Source: DATKXO01 sp035528995
GTDB taxonomy: Bacteria; Planctomycetota; Phycisphaerae; UBA1845
Length of the DNA: 6,346 nucleotides
Direction: 5' to 3'
Assembly (NCBI GenBank): GCA_035528995.1
Contig: DATKXO010000223.1
Coordinates: 1-6,346 of the forward strand
Shown: in pieces, positions 4,687 through 6,346 of the stretch
How the letters are laid out: the number at the start of each line of letters is the position of its first letter
How positions within the stretch are numbered: the first letter of the stretch is position 1
Translations under genes and position numbers: made by a program
The notes under the pieces: generated by a model
Told to the model about the DNA's origin: nothing
The model's input: the letters and a program-made list of their open reading frames with translations, nothing else
Database searches by the model: none

Positions 4687-6012
4687 ATGTTGCTTCGGTC
4701 AATGGCGCTTACAAGCTCGGCGGTGATACTTGCCTTCTGCGTGGCGTCCCCGCTCTACGGTCAAGCTCCGCCGCTGGATGCGAAGACCGGCGGCGCGATC
4801 GTGGGGGACATGACACTGGATCAGATCTATCTGACGTTTGACGTGAACGGTGACGGCGACGCGGACGACGAGGGCGAAGCGTGGGTGTTCTTCGACGAGA
4901 CCAATGCTTCTGGACTACCCGCCCCCACTGCCGCCGTCTACACGGTCTTTCAGTCGGTCAGCGGCTATGTCTTCTACGGCGACGGCACCGCGGACGCGGT
5001 CTATCGGATCATTGATCTTAACGGTGACGGCGATGCCCAGGACGCCGGCGAGGCGAACGTGTGGTTCTCGAACGCCGACAACTTCCACGGTTTTCTGCTG
5101 CCTAGCCCGCAGGGGGTATTCCAGGATAGCGCGGGCGCGACCTACATTCTCAACGCCGGCACGACGACCATTCTGGCCGATGCGATCTATCGCACGGTCG
5201 ATCTGAACGATGACGGGGATGCCAACGACGAGAACGAGGCTACGCTGTGGATGGACATCCAGAACCTCATCGTTGACTCGTCCGCCTTTGGCATGACCAT
5301 CCTGGACGATGTGGTTTACTGGGCGGACCTGGTGGGTGGCAACCCGGATACGATCTTTCGGGCCGAGGATGTGAACGGCAACGGCTCGATCGAGGCGGAC
5401 GAGTTCAACGTCTTCGTCCAGGATCCGAACCCGTACGGCGTGCAGTGCGGTGCCGGGATCGTCAACGACGGCACCTACCTGTACATCTCCGAGAGCTTGA
5501 CCACCGTCAATCCGCAGAAGGTCTGCCGGCTAATTGACTTGAACGGCAGCAATGACATCGACGATGCCTCGGAGGTCTTCGAAGTCTGGGATGAGACCTG
5601 CGTGCCACCGGAGGTTGAGCTGGGCTCGTCGTGGGCGCTGGCGATCGGTCCGGGTGGGGAGTTGCTTGTCGCCTCGTCCGGATCGGACATCGCGGACAAC
5701 ATCTTCCGCCTGGTTGATGTCAACGACGACGGCGACTTCCTGGACGACGGAGAGACGATCGTCTGGGCCAAGGGCAACGGCTCCGACGTGTTTGTGGATT
5801 ACGCGCGTGCGATGGATTACGCGCTGCCGCCGGTTTGCCCCGGCGACTGCGATGGCGACGGCGACACCGATCAGTCTGACCTGGGTGTCCTGCTCGCCGA
5901 CTGGGGATGCAGTGGTGATTGTCCTGGTGACCTCAACGACGACGGGGAGGTCAACCAGCAGGACCTGGGCATCCTGCTGGCCAACTGGAACTGCTTCGTC
6001 TATCCGCCGTAG
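4687..6012 (+). CDS. Secreted six-repeat calcium-loop protein (possible beta-propeller) with C-terminal dockerin-like domain
   Basis: 441 residues. Seen: a signal peptide over about residues 1-25 (MLLRSMALTSSAVILAFCVA, then SPLYG). The body is six units, each with a hydrophobic stretch (D-x-I/V-Y/F-R) leading into an acidic loop of form DxNxDGDxxDxxE. The first Asp of each loop is at 52, 110, 172, 228, 284 and 344, a spacing of 56-62 residues. Units 1, 2, 3 and 6 keep the full loop; units 4 (DVNGNGSIEADE) and 5 (DLNGSNDIDDASE) are degenerate. The tail holds two dockerin-like repeats (384-408 and 412-436) ending in Trp-Asn-Cys and five more residues. Inferred: six repeats of this length suit a six-bladed beta-propeller with calcium bound in one loop per blade; an elongated calcium-stiffened chain is the alternative. 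Export is well supported, and surface or matrix anchoring through the tail is likely. No catalytic motif is seen, so binding or scaffolding is more likely than enzymatic activity. The gene has its own promoter and a strong terminator. Confidence 0.9.
   Translation: MLLRSMALTSSAVILAFCVASPLYGQAPPLDAKTGGAIVGDMTLDQIYLTFDVNGDGDADDEGEAWVFFDETNASGLPAPTAAVYTVFQSVSGYVFYGDGTADAVYRIIDLNGDGDAQDAGEANVWFSNADNFHGFLLPSPQGVFQDSAGATYILNAGTTTILADAIYRTVDLNDDGDANDENEATLWMDIQNLIVDSSAFGMTILDDVVYWADLVGGNPDTIFRAEDVNGNGSIEADEFNVFVQDPNPYGVQCGAGIVNDGTYLYISESLTTVNPQKVCRLIDLNGSNDIDDASEVFEVWDETCVPPEVELGSSWALAIGPGGELLVASSGSDIADNIFRLVDVNDDGDFLDDGETIVWAKGNGSDVFVDYARAMDYALPPVCPGDCDGDGDTDQSDLGVLLADWGCSGDCPGDLNDDGEVNQQDLGILLANWNCFVYPP
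4819..5769 (+). repeat. Six degenerate ~58-codon repeats, each with an acidic calcium-type loop
   Basis: Unit anchors in residues of the 4687 gene are DQIYLTFDVNGDGDADDEGE (45-64), DAVYRIIDLNGDGDAQDAGE (103-122), DAIYRTVDLNDDGDANDENE (165-184), DTIFRAEDVNGNGSIEADE (221-239), QKVCRLIDLNGSNDIDDASE (277-296) and DNIFRLVDVNDDGDFLDDGE (337-356). Each is followed by a short strand-like segment such as VWF, LWM, VFV or IVWA. The regular spacing points to internal duplication of one structural blade. Confidence 0.8.
5836..5994 (+). repeat. Two dockerin-like repeats at the 3' end of the 4687-6012 gene
   Basis: The first repeat (CPGDCDGDGDTDQSDLGVLL then ADWGC) is nearly the same as the tail of the preceding gene. 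The second (CPGDLNDDGEVNQQDLGILL then ANWNC) has drifted but keeps the loop ligands D415, N417, D419, N423 and D426. Unlike its neighbour, this protein continues five residues (FVYPP) beyond the final Cys. Confidence 0.8.
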
Positions 6013-6055
6013 GTTGGCACTGGGATAATCGAGTTGCCAAGGGTCAAATTAACCT

Positions 6056-6091
6056 AGCGGGCCGCTCCGTCGGGGCGGCCCGCTTTCTTTT
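6056..6091 (+). terminator. Intrinsic (Rho-independent) terminator
   Basis: GCGGGCCGC (6057-6065) pairs perfectly with GCGGCCCGC (6075-6083). TCC/GGG extends the stem inward to a 3-base loop, and an A-T pair closes the base. TTTCTTTT follows at 6084-6091. It lies 44 bases after the stop of the 4687-6012 gene. Read from the other strand the downstream bases are only mildly T-rich, so it chiefly ends plus-strand transcription. It may also slow read-through from the convergent aspS gene, whose stop is 40 bases away. A weak 6-bp inverted repeat (TTGGCA 6014-6019, TGCCAA 6035-6040) precedes it. Confidence 0.92.
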
Positions 6092-6130
6092 GGAGCGTGC
6101 GGAACGCGTTCGCCCAGGCAGGGTCGAGCC

Positions 6131-6346
6131 TCAGCTCTGCGGCGCGGTGGTTTTCAGCCCGAGCTCATTGAGTTGCGTCTGCGCGACAGGAGCGGGTGCT
6201 CCAGTCAATGGGCAGACTGCGCGGGCCGTCTTTGGGAACGAGAACGTGTCGCGGATGTTGTCCATCCCGGTCAGCAGCATGACCAGCCGGTCGAGGCCGA
6301 GGGCGATACCGCCGTGCGGCGGCGGACCGTACTTGAGCGCTTCCAG
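6131..6346 (-). CDS. aspS: Aspartyl-tRNA synthetase, C-terminal 71 residues (5' part outside window)
   Basis: The minus-strand frame runs from the window edge to TGA at 6133-6131 and gives 71 residues. It begins LEALKYGPPPHGGIALGLDR, followed by LVMLLTGMDNIRDTFSFPKT. The GIALGLDRLVMLL stretch is class II synthetase motif 3, whose Arg contacts ATP, and PPHGGIA with NIRDTFSFPKT is diagnostic of bacterial-type AspRS. The enzyme charges tRNA-Asp with aspartate in the cytoplasm. The C-terminus, about 30 residues past the FPK motif (LTGAPAPVAQTQLNELGLK), has the usual bacterial length. Whether it is discriminating or also charges tRNA-Asn cannot be judged from this fragment. It converges on the secreted-protein gene to its left with about 120 bases between stops. 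Confidence 0.95.
   Translation of the reverse strand: MEALKYGPPPHGGIALGLDRLVMLLTGMDNIRDTFSFPKTARAVCPLTGAPAPVAQTQLNELGLKTTAPQS

Noticed and set aside
4233..5994. Repeated acidic codons as a DNA tandem repeat or CRISPR-like array
   Set aside because: The repetition follows from protein-level Asp/Gly calcium loops in two coding frames. There are no identical direct repeats with regular unique spacers.

Overview
The window is GC-rich bacterial chromosome, most likely from the Planctomycetota and probably the Phycisphaerae side of that phylum. The main reason is that two neighbouring secreted proteins end in paired calcium-loop repeats of the form GDLDGDGDTDQADLGVLLADWGC, split here as GDLDGDGDTD then QADLGVLLADWGC. 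This dockerin-like tail closing on Trp-Gly-Cys is typical of planctomycete exported proteins. The taxon is an inference from protein style and base composition.

Layout, left to right. (1) Minus strand, 1-1812: the first 604 residues of a multi-pass membrane protein with a C-terminal TPR array. It resembles bacterial TMTC/PMT-like GT-C glycosyltransferase-TPR proteins, and its 3' end lies outside the window. (2) 1813-2709: a long stretch with no convincing gene. It holds a short perfect inverted repeat, one possible tiny hydrophobic peptide and a possible promoter. (3) Plus strand, 2710-2988: a small basic protein whose fold pattern fits ribbon-helix-helix DNA binding. (4) 2989-3332: non-coding, with a strong hairpin and a promoter. 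(5) Plus strand, 3333-4397: a secreted, acidic, cysteine-rich protein of unknown function with a two-repeat dockerin-like tail. (6) 4398-4686: non-coding leader with its own promoter and hairpins. (7) Plus strand, 4687-6012: a second secreted dockerin-tailed protein. Its body is six repeats of about 58 residues, each carrying a DxNxDGDxxD-type loop, and it may be a calcium-loaded six-bladed beta-propeller. A textbook intrinsic terminator follows. (8) Minus strand, 6131-6346: the last 71 residues of aspartyl-tRNA synthetase (aspS), convergent with gene 7.

How they might work together. The two dockerin-tailed genes each have a strong Shine-Dalgarno site, a Sec signal peptide and a plausible sigma-70-type promoter. 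They look like separately transcribed cell-surface or matrix proteins that share one anchoring tail. The membrane glycosyltransferase-like protein at the left could modify exported proteins, but nothing in the sequence ties it to these two. The RHH-like protein could be a local regulator or a general DNA-binding protein. aspS is housekeeping.

The two edge genes (1-1812 minus and 6131-6346 minus) are open at the window ends and were read by reverse-complementing by eye. No mobile element, CRISPR array, tRNA or rRNA was seen.
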